The translations under genes and the position numbers were made by a program. Shown here piece after piece: positions 1 through 9,860 of a DNA stretch of 64,000 bases (position 1 is its first letter; each line of letters opens with the position of its first letter). The DNA comes from Pogostemon cablin (Eukaryota; Streptophyta; Magnoliopsida; Lamiales; Lamiaceae): contig CM042982.1 in the NCBI GenBank assembly GCA_023678885.1, positions 11,780,001-11,844,000 of the forward strand, given 5' to 3'. Under the pieces are notes generated by a model that had not been told where the DNA came from, ran no database searches, and worked only from the letters and a program-made list of their open reading frames with translations.

Positions 1-103
1 CACCATGGGCTAGTACTTCTTGGATAGTGCTAGATTTTGAAGGTTGAAATAGTTTGAATCGATGACCTAGACTAGGTTATAGATTTCTGCGGTATTCTTA
101 TTC
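1..103. other. Left-edge flank, no gene seen
   Basis: Unique-looking AT-rich sequence with no supported reading frame. Its last ten bases (94-103, ATTCTTATTC) are the left copy of the target-site duplication of the adjoining terminal-inverted-repeat element. Confidence 0.6.
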
Positions 104-537
104 AAGAAAATTGTAAAACTAGTCCCACCCGTCACAGTCCCGTTTGGATTTGGTCCAAATAGTCTTAACTTCAGTCCCAAACATTTTTTTTTAGCAATAA
201 TGATCCTGTCGTTAAGTTTCCCGTTATTCCCATGAGCAATTTTGGTTCCACTCGACTAATCCTTAAATATTGGGACCAAAATTGCAAGAATCTTACAATT
301 TTGGTCCCAAAGCACATGTACAATCCATTTTTGGCGGTGAAATTAGATAACTTACCCACCTATATTCACATTCATCCAAAGGCTTTGTGATCAGCAATGA
401 ATAGAAGGATAATAAGCCCAAAGTCAACAAGTTGCAGGATAACGAGCATCATCAATGTATCATCAGTAGAGTAAACAAATCCAAATCAAGCAGAGCCCAA
501 TATATTTGTCGCTAAAATGAACATACAATAATCAAAT

Positions 538-960
538 AAATTCAGTGTCAAAGAAAAAATACCATGAGAATTCCAACTACTAATTACAACATCAAAGGAC
601 AGTCTTTGAGAAGGAGGACCGAATTGGAAAGGGGGCGCTGCTACCAAATCTTAACAGTGGTGTGTACGTCGTGAAATTCACCTCTGAAATATGAGCAGCA
701 AAAGCTGCCTTCATCAGTAGAACAATTCTTGGAGCCCAAAAAATGATAGACTTCCCAAAACGATGGCAAGTCCTCTAAAGAGCAAACCCAAACAAAGATT
801 GTAAAACGAAAAGGACTTGTTCACCTCTTATTTAACAAAATCGAACAGAGTCCATAAAACCATAAAAGACATTGTCAGATCGAAACAGTGTCAATAACCC
901 AATAAATTCAGAGTCGAGTGAAAACCCATGAAAAATCCAACTACTGAAATCATAATCGAA
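538..960. repeat. Diverged direct repeat inside the TIR element
   Basis: Segments at about 538-600 and 898-960 share the same order of short blocks (AATAAATTCAG, then CCATGA, then ATCCAACTACT or TTCCAACTACT). This is a degenerate ~60-bp direct repeat separated by ~300 bp. It suggests an internal duplication in the subterminal part of the element. Confidence 0.4.
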
Positions 961-1046
961 GCAGGACTAATTTCTTATAGGCATCAATGACTCTATTAAC
1001 AAGAAATGGGGTACCAAATTGTAGAACCTTCTGTGCCCTGACCCCT

Positions 1047-1583
1047 TCACCCTCCGTCACAAACAACTGCTTTGGAGAATTTATTGAGGTTCGACAATGG
1101 AGCCCTAGGCGACACATTCTTCTGAGTTGCAGCGGTAAGAACGCGGGCTACAAATCGATTGCAGTAGAAACAAAGCCCAAGGCATTGTAAACAGCTGCTG
1201 GGTAGGATTTGTGGCGCCGATTTCGATAAGACCCACCGAGCAGGAGTAACACTAGTGTGATATTGGAGTCGTCGGCGGAAGGAGAATTGAGTGGAATCTC
1301 CGGCAGCTGATATATCGCGGGTAGCTGCCGATAGGTGCGGCCGACACCCAGTCGATGCTGGTACAATCAGAGTTTCAAGCGGCGATGGGTGAGCAAGATC
1401 CCAAAAATCAACAAGGGGTGGCAGATCCCCAATTTCAAGGGGTACAACACTGCGAGTAAAAGAGCAACAGAATTTTAGTGTGAACGGTGAAATTTCAGCC
1501 GTGAAAGGTGATAAATCACCGATGCCAGGATGTGAGAAAACAGATCCCGTACCCGTTGAAAGATATCGGCGCGGGCAGTTCAC
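1047..1583 (-). CDS. Open frame inside the TIR element, possibly captured gene sequence
   Basis: A 178-codon open frame runs through the GC-rich core of the element, on the minus strand. The translation is rich in Ser, Pro and Cys and I recognise no domain. A second frame is also open over 1148-1366, so openness alone is weak evidence. The contrast in base composition with the AT-rich TIRs suggests sequence captured from a host gene, possibly a 5' exon or promoter-proximal region. There are no convincing splice sites or family motifs. It may equally be non-coding; treat it as a hypothetical fragment. Confidence 0.25.
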   Translation of the reverse strand: MNCPRRYLSTGTGSVFSHPGIGDLSPFTAEISPFTLKFCCSFTRSVVPLEIGDLPPLVDFWDLAHPSPLETLIVPASTGCRPHLSAATRDISAAGDSTQFSFRRRLQYHTSVTPARWVLSKSAPQILPSSCLQCLGLCFYCNRFVARVLTAATQKNVSPRAPLSNLNKFSKAVVCDGG

Positions 1584-1802
1584 CGTAGTTTGGAGGATTA
1601 CATATTTATATTCACCCTAACGGCCATGTGAGCCGTTCTGTTAAATTTAGACGACCTGGGGTTAGAATTGCAAAAAAATAAAATTGAACGGGACAATTAT
1701 TGCTGAAAAAAATATTTGCGATTGAAGTCAAGACTATTGGGACCAAACTCAAATGAGACTGTGAAGGGTGAGACTGATTTTGCAATTTTCTCATTCTTAT
1801 TC

Positions 1803-2365
1803 CTTTATTAATACTTTGAATTTGAGACTTATATTTTTATCTTATATAGTGTACCCTCATTCATGATATGCCATTGTCTTATATATAACTTGTTGCTTGT
1901 GGCATAAAGTGATTATATTTGTCTATCTATTATGGGTAAATGAGACTTAACCATATAATCTTTATTCATTAGAATAATTAATATTGGACGCTTAATATAT
2001 TTATTAATTACCATTTTAGAGGATTTGGTTTCTTAGATTGTTAGGTGGAAATTGAGGATTAATTCTTAAGTACCTAGAAGAGAGTAATGATTATTCTTCT
2101 GCATCTGATGGTTTGAACCAGATTTATGTGTTAAGTTTACTTTACCAAATGTATTTAACATAGCTATGTGATTGCTTTTATAAAATCTGTAGGAATTATA
2201 GCCGATTCTATCTTCTCTCTTGAACACTTTCATATTTAATTTAGTTGCTATTTTGTTATTTTTAGTAGTTATTTTCAGCATATTTAGTTAATTAAAATTT
2301 TCTAAGATACCCAGATTTGTCTTAAATTAAAATAGTTATAGTTAGATTAAATAGTAAACTTAGAA
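1803..2365. other. AT-rich intergenic spacer
   Basis: No supported gene. The short open frames here are low-complexity AT-rich sequence without recognisable motifs. Confidence 0.6.
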
Positions 2366-3150
2366 TTATCCTTTGAGTCCGATAATAGAATTGGTCATAT
2401 GCTTATGTGCAACAGATTTTCTACACTTGGGGGTACGAAAAAAGGTGAACAAACAAATGGCTACATGTTGAAGATATGAAATCTCCACATTATTTTTCCC
2501 AACAAGAGCAGGTTCAAAGAGACCACAATCGGTTGCATTCGAAATCATAGTGCTCAAAGCCTCAACAACAATAAAAAAAAGTAAAGAGAAAAGAGGATCA
2601 CCTTGTCTTAAACCTCGTTCAAGCTTAAGCTCTGTAGTAGGACTACCATTAACAAGCACCAAAGCAGTAGTTGTGGAGACACATGTCATAATCCATTTCC
2701 GCCATATAGAACTGAAATCAAGCTTGTCCATCATGATATATAAAAAATTCCAGTCAACCAAATCAAAAGTCTTGGCAAAGTCGAATTTGAAAAAAATTTA
2801 CTCTTCCCTCTTTTTCTTAGCATCATCAATGGATTCATTGAGAATGAGAACACCATCAGGAATTTATCTTTCCTGTATAAAAGCTGTCTGATTTTCTGAT
2901 ATAATATTTTCCATAATTTTACACAATCTTCGAGCAAGAACTTTTGCAACAACTTTATAAGCACTGCTGATCATGGAAATAGGCCTAAAACGGCCTATGT
3001 CGGAGGGATTTTGCCTTTTAGGAACGAGTGCAATAAAAAAAGGATCAAAACCTCTCACAAACATGCCATTCATATGAAATTCAACAAACAGTTTGAGGAA
3101 GTCTCCTTTAAGTAAATGCCAAAATTCTTTGATAAATTCAAAAGAAAATC
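2366..3150 (-). pseudogene. LINE (non-LTR) retrotransposon reverse transcriptase fragment
   Basis: Three overlapping minus-strand frames, broken by frameshifts and a stop, together read through the core of a plant LINE reverse transcriptase. First comes a block like FRPISMISSAYKVVAKVLA (about 3073-2900), then a DFAKTFD-like stretch in place of the usual D-A-F-D region (about 2790), then GLRQGDPLFSLLFFIVVEAL (about 2600-2540). The FADD-type catalytic motif expected next is not recognisable: the frame reads LQHV and diverges. No endonuclease domain, RNase H or poly(A) tail was found, so this is a 5'- and 3'-truncated dead copy. The family call rests on the order of these conserved blocks. Confidence 0.85.
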
Positions 3151-3399
3151 CATTTCACACATGACCAACATTTTAAATAGTTGATTTGTTACATTTCCGT
3201 AAAAATCTCAAATTTACAATACTTTCTAAAATCAACAAAATTGATAAAAATAATAATTTTTTAAAATAACATGAAACAAGTATCAAGTGAAACAATATAC
3301 TCCATATTTTCCTAACAGACAACAACCTAGAAAAGCTATCATCCATTCTATACATACAAAATAGTCTAAAAAGAAGCTTCTGGATTCATTCCGGTGTTG
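3151..3399. other. AT-rich 3' flank of the gene at 3400-4164
   Basis: Non-coding, A/T-rich sequence between the LINE relic and the stop codon of the minus-strand gene. It would hold that gene's 3' UTR, but no convincing polyadenylation context was singled out. Confidence 0.45.
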
Positions 3400-4164
3400 T
3401 TAATTTGCTACAGCCTCCTCGCACACATTGTCCTCCTCCAATTTGGTTCCCCTCTCGAGCATCTCCTTATACGAGCAACTCATGGCCTCCGCCGTCCCTA
3501 CGAACGGACTACACTTCCGCGGCGAATACTCTGCCAACACTGGAGACGTAGCCGCCGATTGGTAGGACGAGTACATGGGCGAGTCCCCTGAGTAGAGCGG
3601 CTCATCAAGAGCCTTCATTCTACTCTTCCACGAGTAGAATCTCTTCATCTGTATAGGAACCACCTGCTTAGGAACACGTAATTGTGATGACTCATCAGAT
3701 TCACCGTTTAGGGTTTTCTTAGGCAGCGCATTGGCCTTTCTGTTCTTACACTGCGAGCAGGAATTAGTGGTGAAAACGGAGAGAAAGAAATTCAGGCATG
3801 CGAGGAGATGAGAGAGAATGGAGTGGAGGAGAGGGAAGTGGCGTGGGAGGTTGGTGAAGAGATTGTCGAGGTGTTGAGGGAGAGCTTGGGCGGTGCAGAT
3901 GAGCCCGTCCATGGCGTCGAAGAGACACGTGGATGGAGGGATGATGGCCTCGATCTTGGATTCGACGGTCAGGATGTGGTCGTCGATGATAGAGAGCATT
4001 GCTAGCCATTGATGGAGTAAGGGGATGAAGGAGCGGGAGAGGGAGACGGCTATCTTGGTTGTGGACCCCACTGCTCCGTCTACTGCTTCTAGCCTTTTGC
4101 ATGCTTTGTGTGCCATGGCTACGCACGTGGCTGCACACGTGTGGAGTGGCCTTCGTCTTGGCAT
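3400..4164 (-). CDS. Uncharacterised plant protein, single exon (about 254 aa)
   Basis: A GC-balanced, uninterrupted minus-strand frame stands out from the AT-rich surroundings. The frame opens upstream at 4200, but I prefer the second Met (start MPRRRPLHTC), because the extra 12 residues look like leader sequence. Visible features are a basic, Cys/His-containing N-terminus, an amphipathic helical middle, and a hydrophobic stretch around residues 115-140 that could be a membrane or buried helix. This is followed by a Cys-X-X-Cys pair, a Ser/Tyr-rich segment with repeated SP motifs (SGDSPMYSSYQSAATSP), and an acidic C-terminus. I do not recognise the family and assign no function. The uninterrupted frame, with codon composition unlike its neighbours, supports a real gene. 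The competing plus-strand and other minus-strand frames over 3764-4264 are shadows. Confidence 0.62.
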   Translation of the reverse strand: MPRRRPLHTCAATCVAMAHKACKRLEAVDGAVGSTTKIAVSLSRSFIPLLHQWLAMLSIIDDHILTVESKIEAIIPPSTCLFDAMDGLICTAQALPQHLDNLFTNLPRHFPLLHSILSHLLACLNFFLSVFTTNSCSQCKNRKANALPKKTLNGESDESSQLRVPKQVVPIQMKRFYSWKSRMKALDEPLYSGDSPMYSSYQSAATSPVLAEYSPRKCSPFVGTAEAMSCSYKEMLERGTKLEEDNVCEEAVAN

Positions 4165-4334
4165 TTTCTCCTCCTGCCACAACCCACCCACAATTAACAC
4201 TCACTCTCTTCTATACGTTGCAACATTAATGAGTTTGCAATTACTATACATATGTAGTTTTTAGATTAAAAAAGAAAAAAATTGTTTTTATGTTTGATTT
4301 TTTATTTAGATAGTTTGGCAAATCAAGTAATAAA

Positions 4335-4418
4335 TAATCCCTCCATCCCATTGAAGGTGGACACTTTTTTTTGTAAATTATAAAGGAAATGCCCACCTTT
4401 CAATGGGACGGAGGTAGT
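4335..4418. mobile_element. Very short Stowaway-like foldback MITE
   Basis: The left end (CCCTCCATCCCATTGAAGG) and the complement of the right end (ACCTCCGTCCCATTGAAAGG) pair over about 30 bases around an AT-rich loop. The CTCC-TCC-TCCC core is the Stowaway/Tc1-mariner MITE terminal signature. At only ~84 bp this is almost all terminal repeat, a deletion derivative of the family. Confidence 0.7.
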
Positions 4419-4444
4419 AAATTGTAAAGTAATGAAATGTAATT

Positions 4445-4727
4445 CTCCCTCCGTCCCACACTTATGTTCACACTTTCCGTTTTCGTCCGTCTTACAATTA
4501 TGTTCACCTCCCAAAAAAGGAAATTTCACATCAACCAAAAGCTCAAAAATTATCTTAATTTCAAAAATAACACTCTCACCTAACACACATAACATACTTT
4601 ATAATTTATTTATTACCTAAAAATATCACAATACCCCATAAAAAGTCAATAAAGTTGATTAAATAACAACTTTTCTTAAACTCCGTATCTACAGTGTCCG
4701 TGAACTTAATTATGAGACGGAGGGAAT
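4445..4727. mobile_element. Stowaway-like MITE
   Basis: It begins CTCCCTCCGTCCCACACTTA and ends with the complement of TTCCCTCCGTCTCATAATTA, about 283 bp apart. The interior carries TTTCCGTTTTCGTCCGTC and a CCACCCAAAAAAG-like block, both of which recur in the element at 18514-18797, so the two are members of one family. The open frames on both strands here are by-products of the inverted ends. Confidence 0.8.
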
Positions 4728-6034
4728 ATTAGGCTATTGGATTATGTTATGTTTTTTTTCTTTTTTAAAGGGATTAATAGATAAAAAAATAATAAATACA
4801 ACTTGTTTATGGGACTAAGGGGATATATTTTATTTAATACAGAATTCATGCACCTAAACAAAATTAAGCCACTCTAGATTTCGTGTATTTCACATGTCAT
4901 TTGGTGTATTCATTTCTTATGTTGCATTCTTGGAGCAACTTGTAAGGAATATAATGCTAGATCCTAAGGCTATGATTGTGTTGAAAAATGGTTTTGAGTT
5001 TTCAAAACTCACGATAAATAGATGGATTTTACAAGTTACCTCCAACCTTAAAACTCACAATAAATAGATGGATTTTAAAACTTACCTCTAACCTTTAAAC
5101 TTTTAAATAATCCTCATTCACTTATTTATTCTATTTCTTTAATTAATGTTCTTTTTCTTCATTCTTTCTTTCTTTCATTTTTTTTTCTCCCTCATCAACT
5201 AATATCAATTTATATTGTCTTATATCTATCACCAGCCACTTCTCACAATATAATATTTAAATATACCATGTCAAAAACTATAAAATAAATATAAATGATC
5301 ACTATACATAATTTTTAAAAACACACATGAACCTCAAATATATATGCATTAAATTAAAAACACATGAAATTCTAAGAGCTTATAAGTGTTGGATTTCATT
5401 TTTCTTTCTTAACTCAAAAAAATTATATAGAAAAATAACACAAAATCTTATGCCCAAATACACTACTCATCATAATTTCTCACACACATATATGCATGCT
5501 TCAACACATTCTTCTTTTTGGATGGAATGTATAACGTATGCAAAATCTTTCTTCATTTTTAAAGGGAATTTTTAATTACATTGTTCATGATTTCTTAATT
5601 GGTTTTGAAAAACCGGCATAAAAGCTCTTGAAAGATTGTTAAAAGTTGGAAAAACAACAAGAAGATATATATGTTATCATGGTGTGCACAAATTCTTAGA
5701 ATTAAATTGATTCGAGAGAGCAAAATCCTTACCATGTTCATAGGGAGACCAGCAGATTTTTATTTTTAAAAAAATAGTTTCAAAAAGAAGTTGAAAAATG
5801 AGCGGGTATTGAATCATAAAAGCGTAGCCTCAAAATCTTGAAATTTGTTATTTTAGAGCAATTAATATAAGGCGGTCATTGATCGTAGGTGTTGTGTTTG
5901 TTCGCTAATAATTTTTTCTTTCTCTTCTTGCAAAATTAAGTTGAATAAAATTTTATATTAATTATACCCACCAATTTTTAGGAAGAATTTAAAAATAACC
6001 AGATTTTAACATTTTAAATCTTGACAAAGTAATA
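4728..6034. other. AT-rich intergenic region, no gene seen
   Basis: Low-complexity AT-rich sequence. The 82-codon open frame at 5327-5575 shows no recognisable motif and has spacer-like composition. The only structure noted is the two-copy tandem repeat at 5004-5096. Confidence 0.55.
5004..5096. repeat. Two-copy tandem repeat, 46-bp unit
   Basis: AAAACTCACGATAAATAGAT and its continuation at 5004 recur from 5050 as AAAACTCACAATAAATAGAT and continuation, with few substitutions. This is a recent local duplication in spacer DNA. Confidence 0.8.
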
Positions 6035-6670
6035 CTCCCTCCATCCCACATAAGTTGTGACATTTTTTTTTGGTTATCTCATATAAGCTATCACATTTCC
6101 TTTTAAAGCATATAAGACCCACACAAAAATATTAAGATATTTACATGTGACACGACCCACCCTACATAACTTATAATTTAAATACTAATTAACATAAACA
6201 TTATCATTATAAAAAATTGCATAAATTCTTTTTTCCATAGTATATTTATAATCAAAATCATCATACCAGTTCAACATATGTAACTGGTTTCTGACACCAC
6301 CTCAATCCACCCAAACTTGTCACAATACTTATTATATTACATAATAAAATATCAGCGAAAACAAAATAAATCCACGGCCTAGCCCAACAGGTCGTCATCT
6401 ATGTACATCCGCTCAAAATCCTGAAGGAGCTCTACAGCTTGCATAACACACTACATACTCAATCATTATCAGACTCACCTACAATACATAAATTAGTGAG
6501 ACAAAAATCTCAGTAAGTAGAAATCATGCATGCCAGTGTATGAAAATGCATTGGTTTTCTATCGCCTATTTCCTAATCTTCTAGTTGGTTTGTTTTATTT
6601 TGAAAACTGTTCACGTTGCGGAATCCCAATGACACACTTATGATATGCACCCCAAATGAGCTCAATGGGG

Positions 6671-6835
6671 ACGATTTTTCTGAACCCCGAATATAGTACC
6701 GAGAATGATTTTTCCGAACCCTAGCAGAGTGTTGGGGACGATTTTTCCGAACCCCGAATAAAGTATTGAAAACGATTTTTCCGAATCCAGAATAAAGTGT
6801 CGGGAACAATTTTTCCGAACCCTGACTGAGTGCAT
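6671..6835. repeat. 34-bp minisatellite in the 3' LTR, five units
   Basis: Units start at about 6671, 6705, 6738, 6772 and 6806. Each carries ACGATTTTTCCGAACCC (with variants) followed by GAATAAAGT or GAATATAGT and a purine-rich end. The partner LTR has three units at 13554-13650. Confidence 0.85.
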
Positions 6836-7703
6836 ATATAGTGGCCGCACACACCATTAGTATCTTATTAATTTTGGGAAAAACACTTTTCATGTTTATG
6901 CATGGTATGCAACCAGGACAATTAATTATGCATCATAAATCATTTACGACATCATCATCAATATTTAATCAAAATAAAACATCACTTAATTCCAATTCAC
7001 ACAGATCCACTTTTGAAACAAGAACTTCTCCTTGAATCACACATATCTATTTTTCGAATAACAACCTCACCTCGGATCACACAAATCCTTATAAATGATA
7101 TCTTCTCAAATCATACAGATCTATATTCAATAGTTTCCGATCACATAAATCTATATAGGACAATGATATTATCTCAAATCACATTATCACAAATTTATCA
7201 CAAATAATTTATAAAATAATATTTAGTTGCAATATTAATACTTACTTACCTCGCATCACATAAATTCATAGCTTATATCACAAATTAATCACAAATAATT
7301 TTCGAAATAATATTCAGTAGCACATGAATTCATACTTACCTCAAATCATATATATCCGCAACTTGTATTAAAAATTAATCATAAATAATTTATAACGTAA
7401 TTAAACTAATCATAAATAATTCATGACATAATTATCAAATATTATTCACAAATAATTCACACACAATATGTTTATACATTATAGTTGGATTTCTACTTAA
7501 CTGAACTCCAAATAATGATAATAGTATAGACCTCGTGTAGAACTATAACTAATCTCCTCTTCCTTCCCATTCCGGCATGCCCTTCACTTTTCCTTTCTCT
7601 TCCATCTTCTTCTCTCTCTTTCCCTTTTTTTCTGTCAATATCTTTTTTTTCTTTTGTACTAATGCTACTGTTTTCCCAATTACCTCAAGTGAGATTGTCA
7701 ACC

Positions 7704-7706
<3 letters not shown>

Positions 7707-7751
<45 letters not shown>
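7707..7751. repeat. (TA)n microsatellite
   Basis: An uninterrupted TA dinucleotide run of about 22 units inside the 3' LTR; the other LTR has only a few units at the same place. Confidence 0.95.
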
Positions 7752-7753
<2 letters not shown>

Positions 7754-8352
7754 TAAAATGAACGTGGTGCCCAAGTTAACAATTCTTATCCAAAGTAATA
7801 TTATATAATTTCTTTTGTTTTTAAACCACAAACCTCCACGTCATTTTAACTTGGTGTCCAAGTTCATCAACCAATACTCCTTTTTACACCACACACGTGC
7901 ACTCACCATTATTATTATTATTATTATTATTATTAGTAAATACTATTTATTATTGTTATTATCCATTACGAATATACGTGCAATACTTAAAGACTAAGAT
8001 ATAATACATTTACAAATTAATACACATACGTGAACATTTTCTTTACCACTATTATTAGTATAAAAACACGTGTGATACTTAATAATTAAGAAATAATGTA
8101 TTTATACAAATAAAATAATTTAATTATATCTTCAATTAATGCACGTAAATATTTATGCACATATATATATTCACCTATTGTTACCATTTTATCACAGATG
8201 TTTCAAATAAAATGTAAAGATAAATAAAATGTAAAGGCAATTACCATATAATTACCACATAATTTTCACATAATTGCTACATAATTATATAATGCACATA
8301 ACACAAATTAAATTATATTGGCACATGAGTAGTGAGAAGCTCGGGTATCACA

Positions 8353-8366
8353 TCCTCCCCACCTTA
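8353..8366 (-). promoter_or_regulatory. Polypurine tract of the gypsy element
   Basis: On the minus strand TAAGGTGGGGAGGA lies directly before the 3' LTR start TGTGATACC. This is the expected plus-strand primer for reverse transcription. The same AAGGTGGGGAGGA precedes the LTR fragment at 17892. Confidence 0.85.
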
Positions 8367-8391
8367 TAAAAATTTCGTCCTCGAAATTTAT

Positions 8392-9857
8392 TTACCTGAA
8401 GAGTTCTGGATACTTAGCCATCATCTCATCCTCTCTTTCCCAAGTAGCCTCCTCAACTAATTGGTTTCTCCATAACACTTTCACTAATGGTATCTCTTTA
8501 TTTCTGAGTTTTATCACTTCTCGCCGCAAGATCTCAACTGGTATTTCCTCATAGCTTAAATCTTCTTTCAACTCAACTGGTTCCTGCTTGAGAATGTGAG
8601 ATGGATTCGGAACATACTTCCTCAACACAGACACATGAAATACGTCATGTACTCTAGACATCGATGTTGGTAACTCCAACTTATAAGCAACACTTCCAAT
8701 TCTCTCAATGATAGTGAATAGACCAACATATCTTGGACTTAATTTCCCTTTCTTTCCAAACCGCATTATCCCCTTCATTAGAGATACTTTCAAGAATACC
8801 TGATCACCCACTTCAAATTTCAATTCCCTTCTCCGTTTGTCTGCATAACTTTTCTGTCGATCCTGAGCAATTTTTATATTCTCTTGAATACGGGTAACAA
8901 CTTCTGACATTTTAGAATCAAGTCTGGACCAAAAAGTTTCCTCTCTCCAACTTCATCCCAATGTACTGGAGACCTACACTTTCTCCCGTACAGTGCTTCA
9001 TATGGTGCCATCCCGATAGCGGACTGGTAACTGTTGTTGTACGAGAATTCTATCAGAGGCAAAAATTTACTCCACTGACCTTGAAAATCCAAAACACATG
9101 CTCTAAGCATATCTTCCAGAATCTGTATTGTATGCTCTGATTGACCGTTTGTCTGTGGATGGAATGCTGTGCTGAAAGATAACTGGTTCCCCAACGCCTT
9201 ATGCAAACTCTTCCAGAAAGCTAACAAGAATCTTGTGTCTCTATCTAACACAATGATAAGTGGTACTCCATGGAGTCTGACAATCTCTTGAATATATAGC
9301 TGGGCATAACGATCCATGGAATGCGTAGTGCATATAGGAAGAAAATGAGCTGACTTAGTCAATTGATCCATGATAACCCAAATGGCATCGTGACTATTTA
9401 TTGTCTTCGGTAGCTCAGTAACAAAACCCATAGTGATATTCTCCCACTTCCACTTTGGAATGTATATAGGCTGCAAAGTTCCTGCTGGTCTCTGATGCTC
9501 GGCTTTGACCTGCTGACAAGTCAAACATTGCTCCACATATTGAGAGACATCTCTCTTCATCCCTGGCCACCAATAATGTGACTTTAAATCTCTATATATC
9601 TTAGTAGCTCCTGGATGTACAGAGTACGGGGTTGAATGAGCTTCTGTCATCACTTCCTTCCGAATGTCATCCACTTCAGGTAGACATAATCGACCTCTAT
9701 AACGAATCACGCCATCATCTGTTATTTGGAATTCAGAAGACTTTCCAAAGCTGATATCATTTCTTATCTTGTCAAATAATTTATCCATCTCTTGTCCCTT
9801 TCGAATCTTATCTATCAAAGTTGGTCGAAGTGTCAGAGCTGCCATCTTTGCTTCCAA
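8392..9857 (-). pseudogene. Gypsy integrase with chromodomain-like tail
   Basis: Two overlapping minus-strand frames (9857-8874, then 8910-8392) with a frameshift between them. The N-terminal HHCC zinc-binding region is visible (HPGATKIYRDLKSHYWWPG, then CLTCQQVK). In the core, the usual first Asp of the D,D-35-E triad lies in an M-D-F-V block, but here the block reads MGFV, so that Asp is Gly. The second Asp is in VLDRDTRF and the Glu in TNGQSEHT. The second frame has the GDQVFLK and HDVFHVSVLRKY motifs of the C-terminal domain. A short YEEIPVEILRREV...VLWRN...ATWEREDEM segment resembles the compact chromodomain of plant chromoviruses. Frame break plus catalytic loss make it non-functional. 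Confidence 0.88.
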
Positions 9858-9860
9858 CGA

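Larger units (their letters stand above)
104..1792. mobile_element. Non-autonomous long-TIR DNA transposon (Pack-MULE-like)
   Basis: The first ~105 bases (104-210) match, in inverted orientation, the last ~110 bases (1683-1792). The match is imperfect but continuous by eye, for example around AGTCTTAACTTCAGTC on the left and AGTCTTGACTTCAATC in the complement of the right. Both ends are flanked by the identical 10-mer ATTCTTATTC (94-103 and 1793-1802). Long inverted repeats and a 9-11 bp duplication are typical of Mutator-like elements. No transposase frame is present, so the element is non-autonomous. The interior from about 980 to 1590 is clearly more GC-rich than the flanks, which is what captured gene sequence looks like. 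Superfamily assignment is inference; the inverted ends and duplication are seen directly. Confidence 0.72.
6148..8352 (-). repeat. 3' LTR of the gypsy element (2205 bp)
   Basis: On the plus strand it starts TGACACGACCC and ends GGGTATCACA; on the coding strand it therefore runs TGTGATACCC...GGGTCGTGTCA. It matches 13054-15192 throughout, with substitutions and indels. It carries five copies of a 34-bp repeat (6671-6835), against three in the other LTR, and a (TA)n run at 7707-7751. Many short ATCACA(A/G)AT motifs are scattered at 6990-7450. Confidence 0.93.

Noticed and set aside
1148..1366. 72-codon frame overlapping the 178-codon frame
   Set aside because: Shadow frame in the same GC-rich core, no motif.
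4323..4620. Open frames of 62-90 codons on both strands
   Set aside because: Generated by the inverted terminal repeats of two Stowaway-like MITEs.
7549..7782. 77-codon frame with Ile-Tyr repeats
   Set aside because: Translation of the (TA)n microsatellite in an LTR.
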